Positions 38,101-46,502 are shown, counted from the stretch's first letter. The stretch is 64,000 nt of DNA from Moorena bouillonii PNG (GCF_001942495.1 NZ_MKZS01000001.1:3965643-4029642); one strand, 5' to 3'. The notes: generated from the sequence alone by a model not told the origin. Numbers and translations: made by a program.

Positions 38101-38900
38101 ATGTCTGCATCAAGCTCGTCTGCTTTAATCGTGTACGTACCTTCTTCACCCTCTGTAATAGACAACATTTGGTTATCGAAGGTGAGCAGATCTGGGTTAT
38201 TGTCAGTAATCGTGGCAAAGACCTGTCTAGTTTGACCTTCAGAATATTGTCCTTGTGTTGCCTCGGACTCAGTAATGGTGTGGGTGATGGTGCTGCTGTG
38301 CAGACCTTCTAGGATGTTGTCCTCAATCCCCTGCACCGTGATATCCGTAGTGAAGTCCGTTGGGGTAAAGGTTTTTTCTGCGGAAGAGACAAAGGTGTTG
38401 CCGCCATCTAAACTAAATTGACTCTGACCATCGGTAGTTTCGATTTGGACTGTTACATCTCCATCGGGTGCGGTACTCAACCCAAATTCATAGGTACTAT
38501 TTTCACCCCCTTCAATGGGTGTAGGCGTGCCTTGGATATATAGCCCTGGATCATTATCGATAATTTCAAGGCTGACACCAGTAAGTTCAGTATTTACGGG
38601 ATAGTTAGTTTCGTCATCTGTGGCTGTAACAGTGTGAGTGATGGTGCCTGGGTGAACACCTTCAGGAGTGCCATCATCTATAACGCGCACCGTAACAGTT
38701 TTTGGTGTGGTGTCACTGATTACGACGGTGTCTTGGGTCGTGAACCCCTGACCATCCACATTGATTTGACTCTGCCCATCAGTTGCGAGTCTAACAGTGA
38801 CCGGTCCAGTTGGGTTGGTATCTAAGGCAATAGTGTATGACTGGTCAGCACTAGTTTCAGTAAGCTGGATAGTTGTCTGTGAAAGAGTAACGTTTGCCAT
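29175..38900 (-). CDS. Giant Calx-beta-like repeat protein with C-terminal FG-GAP-type propeller
   Basis: The 3241-residue protein has about 24 repeat units of 110-120 residues, each starting near an EGG acidic pair and ending in TDND-type loops that suit calcium binding. Residues about 2808-2925 are a canonical Calx-beta domain (GSITITRSGDTTEELTVSY). From about 2930 to the end come five FG-GAP/VCBS-like blades (DLDGNGDNQDVFLL, DFDGDSKDDILAY, NFNGDDGPDQILW, DFSGDGQQQILWY, DVNQDGQYDILW). It is very acidic, without Cys-rich parts or a Sec signal, so export by a type I system or another route is likely. Probably a surface adhesin or matrix protein. Its only nearby transcript boundary is the terminator at 29047. 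Confidence 0.88.
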   Translation of the reverse strand: MANVTLSQTTIQLTETSADQSYTIALDTNPTGPVTVRLATDGQSQINVDGQGFTTQDTVVISDTTPKTVTVRVIDDGTPEGVHPGTITHTVTATDDETNYPVNTELTGVSLEIIDNDPGLYIQGTPTPIEGGENSTYEFGLSTAPDGDVTVQIETTDGQSQFSLDGGNTFVSSAEKTFTPTDFTTDITVQGIEDNILEGLHSSTITHTITESEATQGQYSEGQTRQVFATITDNNPDLLTFDNQMLSITEGEEGTYTIKADELDADITVTIKANGSSLIKVEDDQEFASEQVITLNSTTFEKTITVQATEDSDVTGPQEVSISHEITNSNSSNFPLGKVGDVTLKIADNDPGVIITQATGQIQEGDENEYTIALSTNPTGDVTITLDSDDDSDIKLPDGTEFEDQLTITLTDTTPQTIKVQATENDGASEGSPHESTITHTITATDDTDNYPTNTTIDSATIEIIDDSSSLFDFSTPSSVEEGNEVEYTLRLTESPGGDVRVTINADDETEISIDGGSTFAASQEVRFSDTSARTITVKPIDDSTVEGAHTSTISHTITEAPENSDYKVNSKAGDVIVNITDNDPGLIITPATEPTEEGGDSTTYQVALSTTPTSDVTVTITTDGESELALDNINYAPSRNIQLSDTTPTTVTVRGTIDDDVEGLHTSTLRHEITDSVDPNYPERQGTEFTTIDIKDGTPGVIISNQSLSLSEGEEGTYTISLTTEPTEDVTVTITADQQGLISVDGQEFGSEQVITLNQSTLEKEIKVQAVDDDPPEGIHSSIITHSIASADTNYSNENTPIEDVTATITDNDIGVVIIGTPQVTEGSTDTYEIGLSTQPTGDVKVTITADDETEISIDGTSFASSQDVTFNDLTLQTITVRGKDDSEFRSLRDSTITHEITESQDNTNYPLDLEIPDVIAEITDDEPGVVIISNLDLTEGGIGNYEIGLNTPPVGGGSVEVTITADPQTRISTDGTNFAPSLPIQLQGTTRQTITVQVVDDTAVEGDHSSTISHEITGSSDTTNYPLGQEIEDVTIDITDNDPGLIFSDAIAITEGGDEGTYTVALNTVPTGEVTVTLTADDDSEIKVGEGEFASEQVITLNPEKLQETISVQAVDDSLVEGTHTSTISHEVTDSEDTTNYPIGTSGSFSATITDNNPGIVFSETTLSAEEGQEDTYTIGLSTVPASDVTVTITADDQSLIKVGDGEFAPEQVITLNAETLEKEITVQGLDDDQVEGDHTSKISHEIASEDLDYDLGELAEEVTVDITDNDSGLIFSQAITITENNGSGTYTVSLNTPPTGAVEITIQADDQSTISLDGTNFNSQQIITLNPTTLEQIITVRAAQDALVEGVHTSTISHTVTDTEDSENYPIGEGPSYTANIVDDDPGIVFINGPVSVEEGQEGVYTVALSTRPTGDVTVKLTADDQSLIKIDDEEFASEQEITFNAETLEKQITVQVVDDAEVEEDHSSQIRHEITVSDDPSYAVGLVAEFTTNITDNDIPPGQVLISEISPLTEGGETQEYTIALDTEPAGAVEITITADDNSEISLDGQTFDNEVVVSLTDTTPTTITVQALDDTIVEGDHNTTISYAITNTEDLDKYPDTLEIPSTEITITDNEAVVPGQVLITEISPIAEGGELGQYTIALDTEPAGPVEITITADDNSEISLDGQTFDNEVVVLLEDTIPTTITVQALDDTIIEGDHNTTISYAITNTQDSDKYPDTLEIPVTEITITDNDADDAGQVLISEISSLTEGGEPGTYTIALDTEPTGPVEITITADDNSEISVDGESFDNEVVVTLEDTNPTTITVQALDDTIVEGDHNTTISYAITNTQDEAQYPDTLNIPSTEITITDNDAIVPGQVLITEISPLTEGGEPQEYTIALDTEPTGPVEITITADDNSEISVDGESFDNEVVVTLEDTTPTTITVQALDDTIVEGDHNTTISYAITNTQDEAQYPDTLNIPSTEITITDNDAIVPGQVLITEISSLTEAGEPGTYTIALDTEPVGPVEITVTADQDSEISLDGETFGNEVVVSLEDTNPTTITVQALDDTIVEGEHTSTISYAITNTQDEAKYPDTLEIPATEITITDNDADAAGQVVITPISPLTEGGEAQEYTIALDTVPDGPVEITITADENSEISVDGESFNNEVVVSLSDTVAQTITVQAVDDQSIEGEHTSTISYAITNTGDEVKYPDTLNIPATEITITDNDTTPGQVIITEISPLTEGGETQEYTIALDTEPAGPVEIKITADDNSEISLDGETFSTEVMVTLEDTAAKTITVQAVDDTIIEGDHTSTISYEITSTGDEAKYPENLEIPASEITITDNDPVTPGQVIISEISPLTEGGEAQEYTIALDTEPAGPVEIKIMADEDSEISLDGETFSTEVMVTLEDTTPTTITVQAVDDTIIEADHTSTISYEITSSGDLDKYPETLNIPASEITITDNDAVVPGQVLISEIAPLAEGGESGEYTIALDTEPAGPVEITITADDNSEIRVDGETFEKEVMVTLEDTAAKTIKVQAVDDDLPEGEHTSTISYAITNTEDEAKYPDTLEIPATEITITDNDADDVGQVLISEISGLTEGGEPGTYTIALDTEPAGPVEIKIMADDESEISLDGETFSNEVMVTLEDTTATTITVQAVDDTVVEGDHNTTISYEITSTGDEVKYPDTLNIPSTEITITDNESVTTTPEIIISESPILFEGGTGIYTVALTNNPTGEVEITIKADDQTEISLDGTTFASEQVLTFNEATLQTITVRGLDDQEVEGDHESTISHEITRSEDTVNYPLGDVGLVTASIFDNDIPIVTISASDLEAAEKDQDPGSITITRSGDTTEELTVSYMTFGSTATADDYSETLNGSVTIAAGESSVELKITPEIDFLIDEGDETVNLILNTSQDYNLVGKTFAQITIADDTSSVPDNSTRFVWNNPLTGENILWKIDATQQVNTVTLPTLDLNFEIQGSGDLDGNGDNQDVFLLNTVTGAIQYWQVQGEEINEMVLDAGEVNLLEWEIQEFADFDGDSKDDILAYKADTGEIAILTIDGDQLVNQGTIERDGQPLLITEDTGWQIQGAGNFNGDDGPDQILWHNQNTGEVGIWEIDGNELADAAFVTRDDDPVLAPSSTGWQIQAVADFSGDGQQQILWYNSDNGYIATWQMSNKELVQGNIITRDGQPLSILPLDEWTIQGVADVNQDGQYDILWNNDNTIAVWELDGSELTNPMLIEEQPQGGFNPNLI
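30810..34385 (-). repeat. Ten near-identical 357-base coding repeats
   Basis: The C-terminal ten units of the giant gene (repeats 14-23) are alike at DNA level with a period of 354-360 bases, mostly 357. The upstream units average about 347 bases and have diverged. Recent amplification or gene conversion is the simple explanation. Confidence 0.85.
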
Positions 38901-39330
38901 AGTGATTCAAAATGTTTAGTTAGTTATCTATAGCGATAGCTAGTACCAATTGCTAATTAGGGATAGCTGGATCAGAATTGGCTTCGGGTTTGGGTCAATA
39001 GGAATTGGCTAAAGGGATTTCAGACACCCACTGGTATGGGTGTTGATCTGAGTTATCCATCCTCTGGCAATACAAATGCCCGACCGGGTTTCAATTTCTC
39101 TTAAAACCTTTCCCCACTTAATTTGACCCAGCGATTTTATTCTCTTACCCTTGACCTACTACTGTTCACCGGGAAAGTACCGAACTTACTGTGGCGCTAA
39201 CTAGGGATTTTACATAGACTTCTCGAAAACTTTGCGTTTATAATAAATTACTGGCTTACCCCCCTTGAAAACTGCCCCACACCCGTCAGAGACTGGAGTT
39301 GTTCAGGCATGAGCGTTTCAGAGGTGTTTT
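38901..39330. other. Divergent intergenic region between the giant gene and glgC
   Basis: An ACACCCA/TGGGTGT hairpin lies at 39024-39043 and a TATAAT at 39239-39244 could be the -10 of glgC, though no good -35 is seen. No small gene is visible. Confidence 0.4.
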
Positions 39331-40620
39331 GTGAAAAAAGTTTTAGGAATCATTCTCGGTGGTGGCGCAGGAAGCCGGTTATATCCCTTAACCAAGCCCC
39401 GGGCTAAACCAGCGGTGTCATTGGCAGGCAAATACCGCTTGATCGATATTCCTGTCAGTAACTGTATTAATTCTGAGATTTACAAAATCTATGTACTAAC
39501 CCAATTTAACTCAGCATCTCTCAATCGCCACATTACCCGTGCCTATAATTTCTCTGGCTTCTCAGAAGGGTTTGTTGAAATTTTACCAGCCCAAAAAACT
39601 GCGGAAAACCCAAGCTGGTTTCAGGGAACAGCAGATGCAGTTCGTCAGTATCTCTGGCTATTTGATGGCTGGGATGTTGATGAATACCTAATTTTATCAG
39701 GAGACCACCTCTACCGGATGGACTATCGGTTATTTGTCCAACGTCACCGGGATACTAGAGCGGATATTACTCTGTCGGTTGTGCCTATTGATGAGACACG
39801 GGCATCTAGCTTTGGCTTGATGCAAATTGATGATCGGGGCAAGGTGATTGACTTTCGCGAGAAACCTACAGGGGAATTGCTTAAACAAATGCAAGTGGAT
39901 ACTACTGTGCTTGGACTTACGCCAGAACAAGCCAGAAATAGTCCTTACATTGCTTCTATGGGAATTTATGTATTTAGTAAAGCAGTGATGAAAGAACTGC
40001 TCGAAGCTAATTCTGAGCACACAGACTTTGGTCACGAAGTTATCCCAGCTTCGATGCAAAAGTATAATATTCAAGCTTATTTATTTAATGATTATTGGCA
40101 AGATATTGGCACCATTGAGGCATTCTACAATGCTAATTTATCCCTGACTCGTCAACCTAAGCCATCCTTTAGCTTTTATCAGGAAGATGCTCCGATTTAC
40201 ACCAGGGCTCGTTATCTACCGCCCTCAAAGCTTTTAGACTGTCGGGTAACAGAGTCAATTATTGGGGAAGGGTGTATTCTCAAAGATTGCCGCATTAATA
40301 ACTCGGTATTGGGATTGCGATCGCGAGTGGAAGCTGGAACAGTTATCGAGGACTCTTTAATTATGGGTGCTGACTACTATCAATCTTTAACAGAACGTCT
40401 ATCAGCCCAAGAACAAGGCCAAGTGAGTTTAGGAATTGGTAAGGATACCGTTATTCGTCGTGCAATTATCGATAAAAATGCTTGTATCGGTAACAATGTC
40501 AAAATCTTCAACAAGGATCGTGTGGAAGAAGCCAACTGCGAAAGTGAGGGGTTTTATATTCGTAATGGCATTGTTGTAGTGATCAAAAATGCCGTAATCC
40601 CCCATGGAGCCGTGATTTAG
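39331..40620 (+). CDS. glgC: Glucose-1-phosphate adenylyltransferase
   Basis: The 429-residue enzyme makes ADP-glucose for glycogen. It starts at GTG with AGAGG upstream. The nucleotidyltransferase domain covers residues 1-270 ([19 protein letters not shown], the [19 protein letters not shown] substrate region, [23 protein letters not shown]). The left-handed beta-helix domain ends with the allosteric C-terminus ([20 protein letters not shown]). Length and motifs are standard for the cyanobacterial 3-phosphoglycerate-activated form. Confidence 0.97.
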   Translation: MKKVLGIILGGGAGSRLYPLTKPRAKPAVSLAGKYRLIDIPVSNCINSEIYKIYVLTQFNSASLNRHITRAYNFSGFSEGFVEILPAQKTAENPSWFQGTADAVRQYLWLFDGWDVDEYLILSGDHLYRMDYRLFVQRHRDTRADITLSVVPIDETRASSFGLMQIDDRGKVIDFREKPTGELLKQMQVDTTVLGLTPEQARNSPYIASMGIYVFSKAVMKELLEANSEHTDFGHEVIPASMQKYNIQAYLFNDYWQDIGTIEAFYNANLSLTRQPKPSFSFYQEDAPIYTRARYLPPSKLLDCRVTESIIGEGCILKDCRINNSVLGLRSRVEAGTVIEDSLIMGADYYQSLTERLSAQEQGQVSLGIGKDTVIRRAIIDKNACIGNNVKIFNKDRVEEANCESEGFYIRNGIVVVIKNAVIPHGAVI

Positions 40621-40669
40621 TCCTATGGGGTGGAAAGGGTAAGCTAATCCACATCAAAATTAGCCACAC

Positions 40670-40852
40670 TGTAAGCATATGCGCTACGCGCACGCTACTT
40701 GAGGTGCCGTCAGCTATCAGCCGTCAGCCCTTACACCCTTACCCTAGACAGGCTTAGCCTAAGGATTAGGGCTTAGACATGCTTAGGCTAGGTATTAAGT
40801 CCATTAACCATTAACCATTAACCATTAGCCATTAGCCATTAGCCTAAGACCT
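40670..40852. repeat. Mixed TCAGC and CCATTAA/CCATTAGC tandem repeats
   Basis: A GCGCTACGCGCACGCTACTTGAGG module is followed by TCAGC repeats and then about seven CCATTAACC/CCATTAGCC heptamers (40800-40850). The rest of 40621-41056 shows no gene. Confidence 0.8.
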
Positions 40853-41056
40853 TGCTACCTAACACCTTGCCAAAACCGCTGAAAACACCTTTGACAGAGT
40901 ATGCACCCATGTACGGAAATTGCGATCGCAGCAGTGAGGAAGAACCGAACTAAGTTTAGTTGAAAGCTTTGTTACCCTAGCGTTGAGGTAGATAAACCAT
41001 AATCCAAGGGCAATAACTTACCCGTTACGATCTTAGACGATTAGGAGACACTCTTG

Positions 41057-42082
41057 ATGGCTGCGACCGACTTCAAAGACTATTACTCCATCCTAGGAGT
41101 CAGCAAAACTGCTAGTGCTGATGACATTAAAAAGTCCTTTCGGCGTTTGGCCCGTAAGTACCACCCAGACTTGAATCCTGGGGACAAACAAGCCGAGGCT
41201 CGCTTTAAGGAAGTCAATGAAGCCTATGAAGTGTTATCTGACTCGGACAAACGCAAGAAATACGATCAATTTGGTCAGTACTGGAAGCAAGGGGGACAAG
41301 GATGGTCTGGTCGTAGTGGAGTCGGTGTTGATGTTGGTGGCTTTGATTTTAGCCAGTACGGCAGCTTTGACGAGTTCATTAATGAATTGCTGGGTCGCTT
41401 TAGCACTGGTGCCCCCGGTGGTGGGAGCAGAAGTAGTCAGAGCTACTCCTACCGTACAAGTACTTCTAGCTCTAATGGGTTTAATGATTTTGGTGGTTTT
41501 GGTGGCTATAGCAGCACGTCAGGCTTTAACAACACTACGGGAGCAAGTGCTGACCGGGAAGCAACCATTAGCCTCAGTTGGTCTGAAGCCTTTAATGGTG
41601 TCCAAAAACGTTTCAGCCTAGGTAGTGAAACTATAACTGTCAAGATTCCCCCTGGTGCCAAACCCGGTAGTCGTATTCGGGTGCGAGGCAAGGGTCAGGT
41701 CAACCCCCTGAATGGGCAAAAGGGAGATTTGTATTTAAAAGTAGAACTCAAATCTCACTCTTTCTTTGAGTTCGATGGTGAGAATCTGGTTTGCGAAGTG
41801 CCAATCACACCAGATGAAGCGGTTTTGGGTGGGTCAATCGACGTACCAACTCCAGATGGCTCTGTGAGTATGAATATTCCTGCTGGTATTCGTTCTGGTC
41901 AATCTCTGCGCCTGCGGGGTAAAGGCTGGTCTTTACCTAAGGGTGGACGTAGTGATCAGTTAGTGCGAATTACGATAGTAACTCCGAAAAACCTCACCAA
42001 TCAGGAGCGGGAGTACTATGAAAAAATCCGTGAAAGTCGCCGCTTCAATCCCCGGAGTCACTTGTCCCAAGTTCGACTATGA
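41057..42082 (+). CDS. DnaJ/CbpA-type co-chaperone without zinc finger
   Basis: The 341-residue protein starts at ATG 41057 with AGGAG upstream. The J domain (2-68) has HPD at 36-38. A Gly/Phe/Ser-rich linker (about 90-165, with FDFSQYGSF and NDFGGFGGY) follows, then two DnaJ C-terminal beta domains ([40 protein letters not shown]). The CXXCXGXG zinc module of DnaJ is absent, so it is a class B/CbpA-like partner of DnaK. It is monocistronic. Confidence 0.93.
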   Translation: MAATDFKDYYSILGVSKTASADDIKKSFRRLARKYHPDLNPGDKQAEARFKEVNEAYEVLSDSDKRKKYDQFGQYWKQGGQGWSGRSGVGVDVGGFDFSQYGSFDEFINELLGRFSTGAPGGGSRSSQSYSYRTSTSSSNGFNDFGGFGGYSSTSGFNNTTGASADREATISLSWSEAFNGVQKRFSLGSETITVKIPPGAKPGSRIRVRGKGQVNPLNGQKGDLYLKVELKSHSFFEFDGENLVCEVPITPDEAVLGGSIDVPTPDGSVSMNIPAGIRSGQSLRLRGKGWSLPKGGRSDQLVRITIVTPKNLTNQEREYYEKIRESRRFNPRSHLSQVRL

Positions 42083-42169
42083 TTATATCTAGCAGTGCTC
42101 AATGGGGCTAGGGACTTTCCTCCTGGGTTCATGGGAGTAGGGAGTAGGGGTAAGACAATTGACTGTACC

Positions 42170-42715
42170 TCATAAGAGGGTATCGATGGCATTTAACAGT
42201 GTCTCTACTTCAGCATTTGAATTTAGGAAAGAAAATAGATGTTGAAAGCGGAGTTTTCCTAGCTGATCTAAAAGAAATTGAGCAGGTAGAGGAGCACCAA
42301 GTGCTTGACCAAGGTTATAGGCGCGAAAGGTTCTACAGTTGGGGTCGCTCAGCAGTGGCATTTGTAAACTGAGATCCTTAACAACTTGTTGGCTTTGCCT
42401 GATATCTGTACTCGTAATCATTAACACCTCAACCCCTTTCTCAGTGAAACGTTGGTAGTTCTCATTGATGTTTTTGATGTGAGGGAAGCACAGGGGACAG
42501 TAATGCTTTTCTGTGAAAATTCGGGTGAATGCCAAGATGACCGGTTGTTTACCCTGATAATCGGATAATTTGGTCTGACGGTTATTGGTAATATCTGGTA
42601 GCTCAAAATCAGGAGTCCTTGCTCCGAGTTGTAGCGCGTTAGTTGCTGGTACAGGAACAAAATTGTGGAAGAAGCGCTGATTGATTAAGCCACTAAAGTT
42701 CAGGTCTCTGAGCAT
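42170..42715 (-). CDS. Peroxiredoxin-like AhpC/TSA family protein
   Basis: The 181-residue thioredoxin-fold protein has a redox centre YCPLC (Cys73, Cys76) within FTEKHYCPLCFPHI and a LGARTPDFELPDI start typical of the family. CPLC replaces the usual PVCT-type peroxidatic loop, so a thiol reductase or peroxidase role is uncertain. It ends in a short helical tail. It is isolated, with no operon partner, and starts about 300 bases from the polysaccharide cluster end. Confidence 0.75.
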   Translation of the reverse strand: MLRDLNFSGLINQRFFHNFVPVPATNALQLGARTPDFELPDITNNRQTKLSDYQGKQPVILAFTRIFTEKHYCPLCFPHIKNINENYQRFTEKGVEVLMITSTDIRQSQQVVKDLSLQMPLLSDPNCRTFRAYNLGQALGAPLPAQFLLDQLGKLRFQHLFSFLNSNAEVETLLNAIDTLL

Positions 42716-42950
42716 CAGGGGTTCAATTGTCCTAGACAGGGAATAGTTTATGGTTACTGTTATAGTTTACCGATAGGCACCCTCAACTGTAGCTAGTTCA
42801 GGGAAAGAAGAGCGATCGCTACCCATAAACCACCAGGACTTACGAAAAACTAGACCCATCTTCCCATCAGTACCGATTCACAATTTCAATGCGTGACAGC
42901 TTATATGGATGTTGATAGAGATAAGTGTCTGTTTTTTGGTAATGGGTAAT

Positions 42951-42991
42951 AGACATCTCCAGGAATTGCTAAGCAATTCCTGGAGATGTCT
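42951..42991. repeat. 41-base near-perfect palindrome
   Basis: AGACATCTCCAGGAATTGCT (42951-42970) is the exact reverse complement of 42972-42991 with one base between. It sits 23 bases after the last gene of the polysaccharide cluster and could terminate it, but lacks a U-tract. Such TCTCCAGGAATTGC palindromes may be mobile repeat relics. Confidence 0.7.
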
Positions 42992-43013
42992 ACAGAACAG
43001 TTGATTGTCTTTT

Positions 43014-44198
43014 CTAACCCATTGCATTTAATCCTATATAAATTCCTGCCAATCTTGAGCCTTGAATCCGGGCATCATATTCTGCTTCTATATGCTTGCG
43101 CCCTGCCTGAACCAAGTCATACCATTGCTCAGGATAAGCGACTAGGTGTTGCAAATGGCTCACTAGTCCATCCACATCTCGTTCCTCTGCGAGTAAACCT
43201 GTAACACCATCAATAATTACTTCAGGAATGTCACAGTGCTTGGTACTAACAATGGGCATTCCTGTAGCAGCCATTTCAATTAGAGATACCGGTGCGCCCC
43301 CTTCAGTATCGCCGTCACTCGCTGTGACGCTGGGGGAGAGAAAGATATGGTGCTTATAAGCCTCTTCAAATAAGACTTTATGTGGTTGATAGCCAAGCAG
43401 GCGAACTTTTGACTGGAGATTGTTCTTCTCGATAGTTGCCAGAATTTTTTTCTTTTGAGCCTGATTTCTGGCTTGACTATTGGCATCCCCAATAATAGTA
43501 ATTTCTAGAGAAACCTGGTGCTGTAGTTGCCCTAGGGCTTCCAAAGCATAGGGAATTCCTTTCTTTTCAGTGAATGATGAGGCAATCAGTACCCGTAGAG
43601 GTTCAGTAGGATTCCAGACTCTGGGCTTAAAGGGAATTTCCTCGATACTAATGCCCAGATGCTGAACTTTAACTTTATCTGCTGGGCATCCTAGATTAAT
43701 GATGCACTGTGCCATATGGGGGCCCTCGCAGAGAATTCTATCTACCTTGGCAAACAGTTCCTGATATCTTTTCTGCCAGTGGGGGCTACTTTTAGGCAAG
43801 GAATTAACATCCCAACCGTAGAAAGTCACTACCTGCCTAAGTCCTGCTAGCTTCGCTGCATCTAGATCTCCCCAACCAATATCACCAAAATGAGAATGCA
43901 AAATGCTTGCACCTTGCCGTTTGGCAACTTCTACTAAAAATCCCAGGTGACGGCGAAACTGTAGTTTGCGCACACCCTTATCCCAGAAATAGCGCCATTT
44001 GGAACTATCACTCAGTGTGTGGATATTGGGTAGCCAAAACTGCTCCAAATTTTCTGTGCGTTCGCAGACAATATGATTTTCTACTTCATCAGGCAAGTAG
44101 CGAACTTGGTTATACATCCAAGTTTGCGTCTGTGGTAGCCAGAAGGGATAGCTATGAATAACCTTAATTTTTCTCTTGTCCAATAGCTGAATACTCAT
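43014..44198 (-). CDS. Glycosyltransferase family 4 (colanic-acid type)
   Basis: The 394-residue GT-B enzyme has the acceptor half at 1-190 (HSYPFWLPQTQTWMYNQV, HSHFGDIGWGD) and the nucleotide-sugar half after it, ending with the EX7E motif region (EGGAPVSLIEMAATGMPIVST). It is the last gene of the minus-strand cluster; its start adjoins the Wzx stop with no gap, so the two are translated together. The sugar and acceptor are unknown. Confidence 0.85.
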   Translation of the reverse strand: MSIQLLDKRKIKVIHSYPFWLPQTQTWMYNQVRYLPDEVENHIVCERTENLEQFWLPNIHTLSDSSKWRYFWDKGVRKLQFRRHLGFLVEVAKRQGASILHSHFGDIGWGDLDAAKLAGLRQVVTFYGWDVNSLPKSSPHWQKRYQELFAKVDRILCEGPHMAQCIINLGCPADKVKVQHLGISIEEIPFKPRVWNPTEPLRVLIASSFTEKKGIPYALEALGQLQHQVSLEITIIGDANSQARNQAQKKKILATIEKNNLQSKVRLLGYQPHKVLFEEAYKHHIFLSPSVTASDGDTEGGAPVSLIEMAATGMPIVSTKHCDIPEVIIDGVTGLLAEERDVDGLVSHLQHLVAYPEQWYDLVQAGRKHIEAEYDARIQGSRLAGIYIGLNAMG

Positions 44199-45638
44199 TT
44201 ATTTATTTAGCCCTACCATGACTAATAATTGCTGTATCTGTTCTCGATTGATACACCAGCTTGCCAACAGGTAAGAAATACCTCCTATAGGTATCAGTAT
44301 GCCTAACACCCAGCCACTAGCTAGACCGGTGGGTAACAAAAACTTCAGCCCTACAAGCACAAGTAGCATTAGGAGACTAGCAACAAGTGGTCGCCAAAGC
44401 ACTGCCCCAAAGTCACGCATCCGTAAATGAATGAGACTAAAAGGAATATTAAAACTTGGGTAACACCAAAGAAAAGACGCGATCACGTAGGCAACTGCAA
44501 CCCCAACAATCCCCCATTGCAAACCGATCACGAAAGCAGTAAGTATCAATATTCCAGAAACAATTCCCCATCGAAACTGAAGGTCTGGACGACCTTTCGC
44601 CTTATAGATTGTGCCTACTGTTGTTCCCAGAGATTGCTCCATTCCTACAGGAGCCAGAATCATCAGTAGCAAAATGACAGGCTGCCACTGTGACCCAAGT
44701 AATGTCAGAACAAAGGGCTCAGCAGCTACCCAAAGACCAACCATCATTGGAAAAGAAATCAGAGCAATTAAACCGATAACTTTGAGATAGGCACTTCTAA
44801 ATTTTGCATTGTCATCTTGTATTTGGGAAAATACAGGAAACATCACCCGAGCAATCACATGAGAGATATTCTGCAAGGGGTAAAGCATGATGCGATATGC
44901 CAAGGTGTAGTATCCCAAGTCTTGGCTTCCTAAAACTCGTCCAATTAGGAGGTAGTCTGCATTTCTCTTAAAATAGCGCCAGATACTAGCTGCGGTTAAA
45001 TTCAAGCTGTAACTACTAACATCTTTGACCTCACTCCAATCAAAAATCATTTTTGGTCTCCAGCTAGTGGCAGCCCAAAGCATAACTGTTGTTACTGTCA
45101 CTAATACTAATGATTGGTAGACCAAGCTCCATACCCCAAATCCTAGAAGAGCTGAACCAATGCCAACGAAGGAAGCAGACACGATCGCACAAATTTCTAT
45201 TTTGGCTAAGGTATTGAATGCTAAATTTTTTTCTAAAATGGCTTTCTGTAAGATGCTGATACCAGAAATAAAAAAGTTCAATGAGAGGAATCTCAGAACT
45301 GAAGTGACCCTCGGTTCCTGATAAAAACTGGCAGCCAGTGGTGAGATAACAAAGATAACAAATATCCCTAAGATTCCCAAGGCTACATTGATCCAAAAGA
45401 GGCTATGCAAAAGTGCATCAGAAATATTTTTCCGCTGAATTACTGCTGATGAGGTGCCCAAATCCTTAAACAGGTCTATAAATGCGATCACAATCATCGC
45501 CATGCCCAGTAAGCCAAAATCAGAAGGTGAGAGTAGGCGGGCAAGGATAGCAGTAGTGACAAACTGCATCACCTGCCGCCCGACTTGGGACACTAAAGAC
45601 CACTTTACTCCAGATGTGGCAACTCGTTTAAGGGACAT
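44199..45638 (-). CDS. wzx: Wzx-type polysaccharide flippase
   Basis: The 479-residue protein has about 12 to 14 membrane spans of the MOP/polysaccharide-transporter family, starting with SGVKWSLVSQVGRQVMQFVT and containing LSPSDFGLLGMAMIVIAF. It moves lipid-linked repeat units across the membrane. It is coupled to the next glycosyltransferase gene and preceded by an AGAGGAAG ribosome site. Together with the ligase/polymerase and Wzc-like genes it supports a Wzy-dependent route. Confidence 0.85.
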   Translation of the reverse strand: MSLKRVATSGVKWSLVSQVGRQVMQFVTTAILARLLSPSDFGLLGMAMIVIAFIDLFKDLGTSSAVIQRKNISDALLHSLFWINVALGILGIFVIFVISPLAASFYQEPRVTSVLRFLSLNFFISGISILQKAILEKNLAFNTLAKIEICAIVSASFVGIGSALLGFGVWSLVYQSLVLVTVTTVMLWAATSWRPKMIFDWSEVKDVSSYSLNLTAASIWRYFKRNADYLLIGRVLGSQDLGYYTLAYRIMLYPLQNISHVIARVMFPVFSQIQDDNAKFRSAYLKVIGLIALISFPMMVGLWVAAEPFVLTLLGSQWQPVILLLMILAPVGMEQSLGTTVGTIYKAKGRPDLQFRWGIVSGILILTAFVIGLQWGIVGVAVAYVIASFLWCYPSFNIPFSLIHLRMRDFGAVLWRPLVASLLMLLVLVGLKFLLPTGLASGWVLGILIPIGGISYLLASWCINREQIQQLLVMVGLNK

Positions 45639-45719
45639 TAAATCTTCCTCTGCAAAGCTCTTTGACTATTTATTCAACTTATTCAACAGATGTACGTCTC
45701 ACTTAAAAATTACTACCAG

Positions 45720-46376
45720 CTAGGCATAATCTCTAAGAGCAGACTTGAAAAATTCAATGTTCTTTTTGTATTCATTGCTGTTTTTTAGCATTTTTTTATA
45801 AACCCAAATCCAGAAACTATCGTATATTACTTTGGAAAGATGAATGACTTTTGCTTCGACACCTATTAGAGCACAACAAGCGGCGGTATGCTTTCCATCA
45901 GCAATAAAGTATCGCCCATCAACATTAAATACTTTGATTGGTTCATAATTACCAATTTTTATTGAATTCATTTTTTCTTGATATTTTGTTTTGAGAAATG
46001 CTATATAATTATGGTTGACTTTGCGAGGTGATCGAAAATCTAATATTCCTCTATTCACTCTTTTTACATAACTAGAATCCATGACATCTTTGTTATTTTT
46101 AAGATTTTTCATTAAATCAAAATGTGGAGAGTCAACAATATTAGTGTTGACAAGAGTATGTGAGTCTTTTAATCCATCGGCACAGAGGTATAAGGATTCC
46201 AATTGTAATGATTTAATCTCGCCAACACAAAAATATTTTAATATGTCGCTTGAGAGAAGTTGGTTAAAACATTTAATACCAACTTCAGATTGATATAAGA
46301 TGGAAATATCTAATTTGTAGCAGATTCCATTAACTTTATTTAAAATAACTTTATTTAAAAGCATATAATACTCCAA
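45720..46376 (-). CDS. ParB/Srx-fold-like protein in the polysaccharide cluster
   Basis: The 218-residue protein is AT-rich and contains IKVFNVDGRYFIADGKHTAACCALIG (about residues 142-167). That is the ParB/sulfiredoxin-like motif pair (strand, then DG(K/R)H and a hydrophobic helix) found in ParB-type CTPases and in sugar or sulfiredoxin proteins. The rest has no clear motif. In the cluster it sits between a methyltransferase and Wzx. A role in polysaccharide synthesis is only suggested by context. The low GC implies recent acquisition. Confidence 0.5.
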   Translation of the reverse strand: MEYYMLLNKVILNKVNGICYKLDISILYQSEVGIKCFNQLLSSDILKYFCVGEIKSLQLESLYLCADGLKDSHTLVNTNIVDSPHFDLMKNLKNNKDVMDSSYVKRVNRGILDFRSPRKVNHNYIAFLKTKYQEKMNSIKIGNYEPIKVFNVDGRYFIADGKHTAACCALIGVEAKVIHLSKVIYDSFWIWVYKKMLKNSNEYKKNIEFFKSALRDYA

Positions 46377-46502
46377 TTATCCTCTATACTAATCCAATTC
46401 AAATTATAGAAGAAATAACCTGAACTTTTTCATGGTGAGTGGATCCATAAAATATTGCCCGAACAAAAGCATTAATAGTTCAAGTTATTTTTTATAGTTT
46501 GC

